Below, piece by piece: positions 1 to 5,848 of a stretch of 8,685 bases of DNA. The notes below the pieces were generated by a model. It was not told where the DNA came from. It made no database searches and worked only from the letters and a program-made list of their open reading frames with translations. Made by a program: the position numbers and the translations under genes. Position 1 is the stretch's first letter. Every line of letters begins with the position of its first letter. The DNA lies in the NCBI GenBank assembly GCA_029051835.1, contig JAIDKJ010000034.1:1-8685 (forward strand), given 5' to 3'. This DNA comes from Paramuribaculum sp. (GTDB taxonomy: Bacteria; Bacteroidota; Bacteroidia; Bacteroidales; Muribaculaceae).

Positions 1-2
1 CG

Positions 3-1547
3 CCTGCACTGTGCATACCGGGGACTATCAGCGCGAAGTCGCAAAAGGCCGCTCTGTCGGATAAAGTCAACAACCGGGAGCAGCCCAACGTGATAATAAT
101 CCTCGCCGACGACCTCGGCTACGGCGACCTCGAATGCTACGGAGCGCGTAACGTAGCCACACCCAACGTGAACCGTCTGGCCAAGCAGGGTATAAAATTC
201 ACCAACACCCACGCGGTGGCCGCCACGAGCACACCGTCGAGATATTCGCTCCTCACGGGCGAATACGCATGGCGACGTCCCGGCACCGACGTGGCTCCGG
301 GCAACGCCGGAATGATCATCCGTCCGGAGATGTACACGATGGCCGACATGTTCCGCAACTCCGGCTACCGCACCGCGGCCATAGGCAAGTGGCATCTGGG
401 ACTGGGCGACAAGACCGGCGAGCAGGACTGGAACGCTCCGCTCCCTTCCGGACTGGCCGACATAGGCTTTGACTACCACTATATCATGGCCGCCACGGCC
501 GACCGCGTGCCGTGCGTCTTCATCGAGCAGGGCAAGGTGGCCAACTACGATCCGGAGCATCCGATACGCGTGGACTACCGCAAGAATCTGCCCGGCGAGC
601 CTACCGGCAGGGACAATCCCGAACTGCTCTACAACATGCGCTCGTCGCACGGCCACGATATGGCCATAGTCAACGGCATAGGGCGCATCGGCTACATGTC
701 GGGCGGAGGCAAGGCGCTGTGGAAGGACGAGAACATAGCCGACTCCATCACCGCCCACGCCATCGACTTCATACGCAGCAATGCCGACGAACCGTTCTTC
801 ATGTATTTCTGCACCAACGACGTCCACGTGCCCCGTTTCCCCCACGAGCGGTTCAGAGGCAAGAACCCGATGGGAGTCAGAGGCGACGCGATAGCTCAGT
901 TTGACTGGTCGGTAGGCCAGATCATGAGCGCGCTCGATCAGCTCGGCATAGCCGACAACACGCTGGTGATACTCACAAGCGACAACGGCCCGGTGCTTGA
1001 CGACGGCTACGACGATCAGGCCGAGGAACTGCTCAACGGTCACAGCCCCACAGGTCCGTACCGCGGCAACAAGTACAGCGCCTTCGAGGGCGGCACGATG
1101 GTGCCGGCGATCGTAAGATGGCCTAAGGGCGTTGCCGGCGGAAAGGAATCGGACGTGCTGATGTCGCACATCGACTGGATGGCCTCGCTCGGCTCGCTGA
1201 TCGGCGCACGACTCCCCGAGGGCGCCGCCCCCGACAGCCGTCAGCGTCTGGGCAACCTGCTCGGCACTGACAGCACCGACGCCCCGTGGGTGGTGGAGCT
1301 GGCCTCCAACCACACCCTTGGCGTGAGAACCAAAGAGTGGAAGTATATAGAGCCTAACGACGGGCCCGCCATGATACAGTGGGGTCCGAAGATCGAAACG
1401 GGCAACAACCCGATGCCGCAGCTCTACGACATGTCGGCGTCGAAGGGCGAAACCGACAATGTGGCTCTGAGCCACCCCCAAGTGGTGTTTGAGATGCAGA
1501 ACATACTCCGTCGCGTACGTGCCAAAGCCGCCACGAAGCTGCCATAA
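3..1547 (+). CDS. Serine-type sulfatase (arylsulfatase A-like, S1 family), 5' end cut by window edge
   Basis: Family role: hydrolysis of sulfate esters, often on host or dietary glycans, in the periplasm or at the cell surface. The frame is open to the left edge, giving 514 visible residues, so the true start lies outside. A GTG at 90 is unlikely to be the start because it encodes the valine of the core strand PNVIIILADDLGYGD. The first visible residues (PALCIPGTISA, then KSQKAA) look like the end of a signal peptide. Counting from nt 3, seen motifs are the metal-binding Asp pair D36-D37, the modification motif S76-T-P-S-R, K129-W-H131, a His at nt 825-827, D327-N328 in TSDNGP, and a Lys in GNKYSAFEGG (nt 1071-1073). 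Serine instead of cysteine at the modified position implies formylglycine formation by an anaerobic radical-SAM maturase, which is not in the window. The C-terminal subdomain is present and ends in TAA at 1545-1547. The natural substrate cannot be read from sequence. Confidence 0.95.
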   Translation, partial: PALCIPGTISAKSQKAALSDKVNNREQPNVIIILADDLGYGDLECYGARNVATPNVNRLAKQGIKFTNTHAVAATSTPSRYSLLTGEYAWRRPGTDVAPGNAGMIIRPEMYTMADMFRNSGYRTAAIGKWHLGLGDKTGEQDWNAPLPSGLADIGFDYHYIMAATADRVPCVFIEQGKVANYDPEHPIRVDYRKNLPGEPTGRDNPELLYNMRSSHGHDMAIVNGIGRIGYMSGGGKALWKDENIADSITAHAIDFIRSNADEPFFMYFCTNDVHVPRFPHERFRGKNPMGVRGDAIAQFDWSVGQIMSALDQLGIADNTLVILTSDNGPVLDDGYDDQAEELLNGHSPTGPYRGNKYSAFEGGTMVPAIVRWPKGVAGGKESDVLMSHIDWMASLGSLIGARLPEGAAPDSRQRLGNLLGTDSTDAPWVVELASNHTLGVRTKEWKYIEPNDGPAMIQWGPKIETGNNPMPQLYDMSASKGETDNVALSHPQVVFEMQNILRRVRAKAATKLP

Positions 1548-1576
1548 AGGCCGACGTGAAAATCGCATAAAGCAAC

Positions 1577-1610
1577 AGGCGCTGCGACAGGGCATTCCGT
1601 CGCAGCGCCT
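1577..1610. terminator. Hairpin between convergent genes, probable bidirectional terminator
   Basis: A perfect 12-bp GC-rich stem (AGGCGCTGCGAC at 1577-1588 pairing with GTCGCAGCGCCT at 1599-1610) encloses a 10-nt loop. It sits 29 bp after the sulfatase stop and 18 bp from the lipoprotein stop on the other strand, which is where a shared terminator is expected. The flanks are only moderately T-rich (TATTTCAT rightward, GTTGCTTTAT leftward), so the U-tract is weak in both directions. The structure is seen directly; termination is inferred from structure and position. Confidence 0.75.
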
Positions 1611-1628
1611 TATTTCATACAGCTACCG

Positions 1629-2909
1629 TCACTTCAAGATGACCAGCACAGGATTGGGTTCCTCCTCGCTGTCAATGATGGCCTGCAGGGCGGAGGGCAC
1701 GGCAGCGTCGGGATGCTTTTCGATCCATTTGAGAATATCCTCCTGCGTGAGGATGCCTATGAGGCTTCCGTCGAAGGAGGCCGCCACGGGATAGAAGGGC
1801 ATGAAGCCGGTCAGGTCGTCGACAAATCCGTCAGATGCACGAGTCATGCGGGTAGCGCCCGATTTCTTGTCGTAATAGCCGATGAAACCGTCATCGGACA
1901 TAGCTTCGTCACCGCGCTTCACACCGAGGATTATCGCCGAGGGCGTTTCTGTCAGATCCGACAGCGTCCACTCGTCGGCGGCCATTTCGCGCACACCGTT
2001 GGCCGATCCCGGAAACGCTTTATCGCCCATAGCGATGACGGCCACAGGCTGAGGACGCGCGCCGGCCGACACCTCGTAGATCGTATCGGAGAAGGTGGCC
2101 ATTGCATGGGTGGTGCCGTCGGCCACGCGCCACAGACGCGGATAGCCGGGCATATAAACCCTCGGAGCCGGCTCGAGCTTTATCGCATTGCCCCGCTGAA
2201 GGGTGTTGCGCATCATGGTGTTGTTGACAAACACAGATATTCCGCTCGTAAACTCCATCTGAGGGCCGGGAGTTTCAGGCACTACCACGACCGAATCAAG
2301 CATGACGCCCGACGCGCCTGCATAGACCACCGAAAGCATCGGCTTCGGCTTCATGAAATATTCATATACGGAATAAACGTAGACCGTGTCGTCGACAAAC
2401 GCCGGCAGCATGTCCTCCATCGACTTGTCGGGAGTCACTCTGCCCATAAAGCGGCCGTCAAGCCCATATTTCACATATTTGCCACCATGACCTTTGAAAA
2501 GCACTGCATTTTCTTTTGGGGAGGCAATACACTTCACATTGGCGAACGCTTCGGGATCCTGACCGGAATGGCCTATTGTGTTGCAGAAGCTTCCGTCGGA
2601 GAGATCGAATGCCAGCACCGAGGCTTCAGAAGCAGCCGAACCGGCCGTGTTGCTTACGACCACCTTGCCGGGGGCAAACGTCAGGCTGAACCGGCTGGCC
2701 ACGAGCGAGCTGTCGGTCGTTTCAAGCGGAAGATATGTAATAGTCTTACCGAGATCGCTGGTTTTCAGCTCCGTTGGCGATCCGATCGCACCAGCTATGT
2801 CAATAAGCCCCGGCGCGGCGCTTTTTTCGCTTCCGCAGCCATAGGCGGCAAGAGCCAGCGCGGCAAAATAAGCTGTTCGACGAATCATACATTTCATAAC
2901 TATATTCAT
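1629..2909 (-). CDS. Six-bladed beta-propeller lipoprotein of the Bacteroidales type
   Basis: Predicted exported lipoprotein of 426 residues, function unknown. The N-terminus has a basic stretch, a hydrophobic segment (AYFAALALAAYG) and Cys25 in a weak lipobox (A-Y-G-C). The mature start IDIAGAIG...LKTSDLGKTITYLPLETTDSSLV resembles the opening of the large Bacteroidales propeller family (6-bladed beta-propeller / DUF4934-like): a conserved first strand followed by a 'yLPLet' element. The C-terminus (EEEPNPVLVILK) also resembles that family. Propellers of this kind are usually binding scaffolds, and no catalytic residue is recognisable. Start choice is uncertain: Met1 (2909), Met5 and Met8 all leave a usable signal sequence, and Met5 or Met8 give a more standard length. 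The gene follows the metal permease by 39 bp on the same strand, so co-transcription is likely, but a functional link to metals is not shown. Confidence 0.85.
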   Translation of the reverse strand: MNIVMKCMIRRTAYFAALALAAYGCGSEKSAAPGLIDIAGAIGSPTELKTSDLGKTITYLPLETTDSSLVASRFSLTFAPGKVVVSNTAGSAASEASVLAFDLSDGSFCNTIGHSGQDPEAFANVKCIASPKENAVLFKGHGGKYVKYGLDGRFMGRVTPDKSMEDMLPAFVDDTVYVYSVYEYFMKPKPMLSVVYAGASGVMLDSVVVVPETPGPQMEFTSGISVFVNNTMMRNTLQRGNAIKLEPAPRVYMPGYPRLWRVADGTTHAMATFSDTIYEVSAGARPQPVAVIAMGDKAFPGSANGVREMAADEWTLSDLTETPSAIILGVKRGDEAMSDDGFIGYYDKKSGATRMTRASDGFVDDLTGFMPFYPVAASFDGSLIGILTQEDILKWIEKHPDAAVPSALQAIIDSEEEPNPVLVILK

Positions 2910-2911
2910 TT

Positions 2912-2949
2912 TCAGGTTGTTTCATGGCGTAACGCTTGTTTCATGGTGT
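2912..2949 (-). repeat. Tandem near-repeat with ATGAAACAA units between permease and lipoprotein
   Basis: On the + strand TTGTTTCATGG occurs at 2917-2927 and again at 2936-2946. The match extends to 13 of 14 bases over 2917-2930 and 2936-2949, a period of 19. Read leftward, each copy contains ATGAAACAA. The copy nearer the permease opens a 10-codon frame (2944 to 2912, MKQALRHETT) that starts just after the permease stop and ends 2 bp before the lipoprotein ATG at 2909. This could be chance, remains of a small duplication, or a reinitiation relay; nothing shows that the peptide is made. Confidence 0.5.
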
Positions 2950-3779
2950 CAGACGCACACCGAGCGCATACGCAGCCGGCGCACCACGTAAGCAGCCACG
3001 GCAGTGAGCAGGTAGACCGCGGCCATCACAAGCACTATCAGCGCCGAGCAGGGCACGTCGACCACTGCGGCAAGCATCAGTCCGCCGGCGCTGCACAGCA
3101 GCGACACCGCGGCCGAAGCGAGCATCATCCGCGAGAACCGACGGCAGAACAGCTCCGCCGTCAGCTGCGGCAGGGCGAGCATCGACATGAGCAGCATGAT
3201 GCCCACAAGACGGATGGTGAGGACAATACACACGGCGGTCAGTACCGTCATGACCGTAGAGATCATTCCCACAGGCAGACCTATGACAAAAGCGAAATCG
3301 CGGTCGAAGGCCACGGCGACAATACGGCGGTAGAAGAGTGCGAAGAAGAGCGCCAGCACAGCCGTGAATACCGCGAACGCCCACAGATCGGAGCGAGATA
3401 TGGTCAGCACATTGCCGAACAGGAAACTGTTAAGCTCAGGCACGTAGCCGGGGGTAAGAAATACAAACAGTATGCCTACGGCCATGCCTATGGCCCAGAT
3501 GACGGCTATGGCCGAGTCCTCGCGCACACGGCCTCTGACCGACATCAGTTCCACTCCGAGCGACGACGCCACGGCGAATAGCGCGGCCGTCAGCACCGGA
3601 TTCCACCCCAGATAGTAGCCGAGGCCAAGGCCTCCGAAACAGGCGTGGGTCACTCCGCCGCTTATCGACACCATGCGCCGTGTGACGATATACGTGCCTA
3701 TCATGGCCGAGGCGATGCTGATGATCGCAAGACCGATGAAAGCGTATTGGAAAAAAGTGTATTGAAACAGATCGTTCAT
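2949..3779 (-). CDS. Metal ABC transporter permease, ABC-3 family (ZnuB/MntB/TroC type)
   Basis: Inner-membrane subunit, 276 residues, of a predicted importer for Zn, Mn or Fe. It is highly hydrophobic, with roughly seven to eight membrane segments. ABC-3 landmarks are visible in order: RRMVSISGGVTHACFGGLGLGYYLG in the first third, then REDSAIAVIWAIGMAVGI, LFGNVLTISRSDL, FDRDFAFVIGLPVG and VGIMLLMSMLALPQLTAELF. The reading frame extends back to 3905, but those extra 42 residues are polar, unlike the family, and overlap the upstream gene. ATG at 3777-3779 (MNDLFQYTFF) gives the expected length. That ATG shares an ATGA overlap with the upstream stop, which points to translational coupling. The ATPase and the metal-binding lipoprotein partner are not in the window and must be encoded elsewhere. 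Metal specificity cannot be decided from this subunit. Confidence 0.93.
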   Translation of the reverse strand: MNDLFQYTFFQYAFIGLAIISIASAMIGTYIVTRRMVSISGGVTHACFGGLGLGYYLGWNPVLTAALFAVASSLGVELMSVRGRVREDSAIAVIWAIGMAVGILFVFLTPGYVPELNSFLFGNVLTISRSDLWAFAVFTAVLALFFALFYRRIVAVAFDRDFAFVIGLPVGMISTVMTVLTAVCIVLTIRLVGIMLLMSMLALPQLTAELFCRRFSRMMLASAAVSLLCSAGGLMLAAVVDVPCSALIVLVMAAVYLLTAVAAYVVRRLRMRSVCV

Positions 3780-4246
3780 GATGCTTTGACAGATTTTACC
3801 GACCCGCCGGCGGCAGCCTGACGCGCCTCGCCGACTATCATCAGCAGCTCCTCGCGCACCGGCGCGGGCAGACTGATGCCCCGGAGCTGTATGCTGCGCG
3901 CCCACGGAGCTATCTCGTCGGGACGGAGCGTCAGCATGACGTCGCGAAACTCCTCGACAGCCTCGTCGGAATATCCGTCGGGCGGAGTGCCGGCGTAGCG
4001 GTCGAGTTCCTCATCGTCGTAATATTCTATGACCGGCTTGACGGCCGTCAGCAGCGAATCTTTCTCGCAGGTCAGATGCAGACCACAGCACTCCCCCTCG
4101 CCGTCATCGCTATCGGACGCGGATGGTGCGTCACCGGCATCGGTCTGAACCTCGCCGCGCGCCATGCGGCGGTGCCGGACCTCAAGCAGGTAGCATACGA
4201 CACCCACCGCCACCAGAGCACATAGCAATATAAGCGCAGGTATCAT
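3776..4246 (-). CDS. Uncharacterised membrane-anchored protein with a CCGxHxxC motif
   Basis: The function is not known to me. The protein has 156 residues: one N-terminal hydrophobic helix (about residues 3-21), a short basic patch (RHRR), an acidic Ser/Asp/Glu linker (about 32-52), then ECCGLHLTCEKD with Cys53, Cys54, His57 and Cys60. A soluble, helix-rich C-terminal part follows (IEYYDDEELDRYAG, then EIAPWARSIQLRGISLP). I recall a similar C-terminal domain and CCGxHxxCE motif in other Bacteroidales proteins beside metal permeases, but cannot verify this here. Four potential soft-metal ligands within eight residues suggest metal binding or redox chemistry, which is inference. The ATG overlaps the aroA stop (ATGA at 4243-4246) and the TGA overlaps the permease start (3776-3779), so it is tightly coupled on both sides. 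With one helix and close linkage it could assist the permease. Confidence is high that it is a gene and low for any role. Confidence 0.85.
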   Translation of the reverse strand: MIPALILLCALVAVGVVCYLLEVRHRRMARGEVQTDAGDAPSASDSDDGEGECCGLHLTCEKDSLLTAVKPVIEYYDDEELDRYAGTPPDGYSDEAVEEFRDVMLTLRPDEIAPWARSIQLRGISLPAPVREELLMIVGEARQAAAGGSVKSVKAS

Positions 4247-5505
4247 TCAGCAGGCTCCTCCGGAAGCTCCTCGACAGTAAATCCGGCCTCCCGGAGATTG
4301 TCCCAGAAACCGGGGTAGGACTTGGCTACGACTCCGGCATCGCGCACAACCGTGCCGGGAATGTAGATGGCCACCGGGGCGAAGGCCATAGCCATGCGAT
4401 GGTCATCGTAGGTGTCGAACACGGGCACCTCCGTCACCGGACGCCGGGCCGATTCCCAGAAGATGCAGTCGTCGCCTTCGGTTTCCATGATCACTCCGAC
4501 CTTGAGCAATTCGCGCCTGAGCGCCTCAATACGGTCGGTTTCCTTGATGCGCAGGGAGGCCACGCCGGTGAGCCGGAACGGCACTCCGAGCATGGCACAG
4601 CTCACGGCCACCGTCTGCACTATATCGGGCGTGTCGCTCATGTCGGCGACAAAACGGGGCGTCACGTCGGGCGAAGCCACCAGATCGGTGCCGCCGCTCT
4701 CACCCTCCGGCTCGGTTTCCACTCCGAGTCCGACAAACAGCGAGGCACAGCGCGAATCGCCCTGCAGGCTATGCGCCGCATCCGTAAGCCCGCGAAGCGT
4801 CAGCCATCCCGATGTCAGGGCTTCAATCTCATACCAGTAGGATGCCGCGCTCCAGTCGGCCTCCACCTCGAATCCGCCGGGCGTGCGGTAGGTGGCCGGC
4901 GCCACCTCTATGACCTCGGCCTGCCGGTCGATCACGGCCCCCCAGCGGCGCATCATGTCGAGAGTCATGGCCATGTAAGGCTCCGAAGCCGGCTCGCCGA
5001 CAAGCGTCAGCCGCAGTCCGCGGCTCATAGTCGGCGCAATCATAAGCAGCGCCGATATGAACTGCGAGCTTATGGTGGAATCGATGCTGACACTGCCGCC
5101 GTCAAGACGCCTGCCGCGGATAAGCAGCGGCGGGAAACCCTCCTCGCCGACATAATCTACCGATGCTCCACAGCTGCGCAACGCCTCGACCAGAGGCGCC
5201 ACCGGGCGGCGGCGCATCCGTTCGGATCCGTCGAGTCTGACGGTGCGTCCGGGCTGTGCGGCAAAATAGGCTGTGAGGAAACGCATCGCCGTGCCTGCGG
5301 CTCCTATATTGACATATTCAAGCGAAGGGTCGGCCAGAGCAGCGCGCATCGCATCGGTATCGTCGCAAGCAGCGACTTCAAACCCCGACGCATCGCCTCC
5401 GGCCAGCGCGTCGAGTATCAGCGCGCGGGCGCTGACGCTCTTCGAGAGAGGTAGCCTGACGTCGGCCTGCAGCAGCTCGTCGGGCGGAAAAATTCTTAAA
5501 TTCAT
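4243..5505 (-). CDS. aroA: 3-phosphoshikimate 1-carboxyvinyltransferase (EPSP synthase)
   Basis: Cytoplasmic enzyme joining shikimate-3-phosphate and phosphoenolpyruvate to give EPSP, the sixth step of the shikimate pathway to chorismate. From ATG at 5503-5505 it has 420 residues, the normal family length. Visible motifs are K22-S23...R27 in LSKSVSARA, G71-T-A-M-R75 in NIGAAGTAMRFLT, RMRRRP (96-101), S146-S-Q-F in the substrate site, DMSDTPD (288-294), RIKETDR (319-325) and D367-D-H-R-M-A-M373. The frame stays open upstream to 5652, but those 49 residues resemble nothing in the family, and a promoter-like sequence lies inside them; the chosen start also puts K22, S23 and R27 at the E. coli numbers. 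The residue after the active-site Arg75 is Phe, where class I enzymes such as E. coli have Pro101; the preceding Gly is kept. It heads a cluster with a small membrane protein and a metal permease, joined by an ATGA overlap. Confidence 0.97.
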   Translation of the reverse strand: MNLRIFPPDELLQADVRLPLSKSVSARALILDALAGGDASGFEVAACDDTDAMRAALADPSLEYVNIGAAGTAMRFLTAYFAAQPGRTVRLDGSERMRRRPVAPLVEALRSCGASVDYVGEEGFPPLLIRGRRLDGGSVSIDSTISSQFISALLMIAPTMSRGLRLTLVGEPASEPYMAMTLDMMRRWGAVIDRQAEVIEVAPATYRTPGGFEVEADWSAASYWYEIEALTSGWLTLRGLTDAAHSLQGDSRCASLFVGLGVETEPEGESGGTDLVASPDVTPRFVADMSDTPDIVQTVAVSCAMLGVPFRLTGVASLRIKETDRIEALRRELLKVGVIMETEGDDCIFWESARRPVTEVPVFDTYDDHRMAMAFAPVAIYIPGTVVRDAGVVAKSYPGFWDNLREAGFTVEELPEEPAE

Positions 5506-5510
5506 ATCGG

Positions 5511-5541
5511 CAAAGTTAACCAAAATAGCTGTAAGAGCCAA
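5511..5541 (-). promoter_or_regulatory. Bacteroidota-type promoter for the aroA cluster
   Basis: Read leftward, TAACTTTG (5518-5511) matches the -7 consensus TAnnTTTG exactly. A TTGG (5541-5538) sits 19 nt upstream, where the -33 TTG element is expected. The -7 box ends only 5 nt before the aroA ATG at 5505, so transcription would begin at or within a few bases of the start codon and the mRNA could be leaderless. The match also argues that the open frame beyond 5505 is not coding. The consensus is established knowledge; promoter activity is inferred. Confidence 0.65.
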
Positions 5542-5586
5542 GCAGTCATGCCATGTAGCATGTATGGTTAAAGTTTTTTCGCAGTA

Positions 5587-5622
5587 TTTTGCAGATATTT
5601 TTTCAACGGCGTTAAACCTTTG
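5587..5622 (+). promoter_or_regulatory. Candidate upstream promoter for the receptor gene
   Basis: AACCTTTG (5615-5622) matches TAnnTTTG except for its first base, with TTTTG (5587-5591) 23 nt upstream, at the long end of the allowed spacing. Transcription from here would start near 5627 and give a leader of about 220 nt that carries the whole repeat block. It is weaker by sequence than the site at 5818-5848, but correctly placed for the ATG at 5849. Confidence 0.4.
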
Positions 5623-5723
5623 CGCCGACCTATAGTCTATAAGTTCGGACAAACGAGATAAGCAACTCTTAAAAATTAGTTTTTATTATCATGCTTACCA
5701 GTAACCCATGCAAACTGCGGCGC

Positions 5724-5781
5724 TTTTTGCTTTCATTCTCAGTTGTGTAGCTCGCTACACGCCTTCGTCTTCAAACAAAAA
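5724..5781 (+). other. Imperfect hairpin with CTCG tetraloop
   Basis: GTGTAG (5745-5750) and CTACAC (5755-5760) form a 6-bp stem closed over CTCG. At the base, TTTTTG (5724-5729) pairs with CAAAAA (5776-5781). The 15 positions on each side in between are largely unpaired or irregular. It is the central structure of the repeat block. Confidence 0.6.
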
Positions 5782-5810
5782 TCACTCGAACAAACCTCAA
5801 AAATCACTCG
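5777..5810 (+). repeat. 12-bp direct repeat AAAAATCACTCG, two copies
   Basis: Identical copies lie at 5777-5788 and 5799-5810, start to start 22 bp, about two helical turns. That spacing puts both on the same DNA face, which suits a dimeric regulator as well as repeat-element architecture. No protein is identified. Confidence 0.65.
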
Positions 5811-5828
5811 CAGCTAATTTTTGCGAGT
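5806..5828 (+). other. Local hairpin competing with the outer inverted repeat
   Basis: ACTCGCA (5806-5812) and TGCGAGT (5822-5828) are a perfect 7-bp stem with a 9-nt loop. The right half lies inside the right arm of the long inverted repeat (5814-5833), so the local hairpin and the long-range pairing with 5660-5679 cannot form together. The structure ends 20 nt before the receptor ATG. Confidence 0.5.
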
Positions 5829-5848
5829 TACTTAAAAAGATATATTTG
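5818..5848 (+). promoter_or_regulatory. Exact -33/-7 match abutting the receptor start codon
   Basis: TTTTTG (5818-5823), a 17-nt spacer and TATATTTG (5841-5848) fit the Bacteroidota promoter pattern without mismatch. The -7 box touches the ATG at 5849, so initiation at the usual distance would fall inside the gene and remove that ATG, and I see no nearby in-frame alternative start. It may be a chance match in an AT-rich translation start region, or a true promoter with an unusually close start site. Confidence 0.35.

Larger units (their letters stand above)
5660..5833. repeat. Structured intergenic block with 20-nt imperfect inverted ends
   Basis: The left arm 5660-5679 (AAGCAACTCTTAAAAATTAG) and right arm 5814-5833 (CTAATTTTTGCGAGTTACTT) are inverted repeats matching at 17 of 20 positions, and one mismatch becomes a G-U pair in RNA. 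Between them are an imperfect hairpin (5724-5781) and a 12-bp direct repeat (5777-5788 and 5799-5810). The layout, short with inverted ends, no gene and AT-rich, resembles a small non-coding mobile or REP-like element. I have an unverified impression that similar sequence recurs in Bacteroidales intergenic DNA. No clear target-site duplication flanks it. It could equally be a structured 5' leader of the receptor gene. Confidence 0.6.
5506..5848. promoter_or_regulatory. Divergent AT-rich intergenic region
   Basis: This 343-bp stretch separates the leftward aroA cluster from the rightward receptor gene and holds no convincing protein gene. It contains, left to right, a leftward promoter-like site (5511-5541), a small dyad CATGC/GCATG (5547-5551 and 5558-5562) just upstream of it that could be an operator, a rightward promoter-like site (5587-5622), the nested repeat block (5660-5833) and a second rightward promoter match ending at the receptor ATG. 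It is much more AT-rich than the coding DNA on either side. Confidence 0.8.

Noticed and set aside
1629..2950. Small exported-peptide (NVEALA-type) partner next to the propeller lipoprotein
   Set aside because: I recall such peptides beside related propeller genes, but the only small frame here (10 codons, 2912-2944) does not carry that motif.
1713..3581. Long 622-codon open frame on the + strand
   Set aside because: It lies antisense to the lipoprotein and permease genes, both of which have family motifs. Its product is His/Arg-rich, mixed and without any domain, typical of an antisense shadow in GC-rich DNA.
3780..3905. N-terminal extension of the permease by 42 residues
   Set aside because: The extension is polar, overlaps the upstream gene in another frame and is absent from the family; the ATG at 3779 gives the expected membrane start and an ATGA overlap.
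4399..5454. 351-codon open frame on the + strand
   Set aside because: It is antisense to aroA throughout, is rich in Arg, His and Ala, and has no recognisable motif.
5691..5750. 19-codon frame (MLTSNPCKLRRFLLSFSVV) inside the repeat block
   Set aside because: No initiation signal can be judged, and the frame runs through the hairpin sequence. It is more likely an accident of the repeat element than a leader peptide.
5650..5845. Target-site duplication around the repeat block
   Set aside because: Both flanks contain AGAT (near 5656 and 5838), but not at the arm boundaries, and four AT-rich bases are expected by chance.
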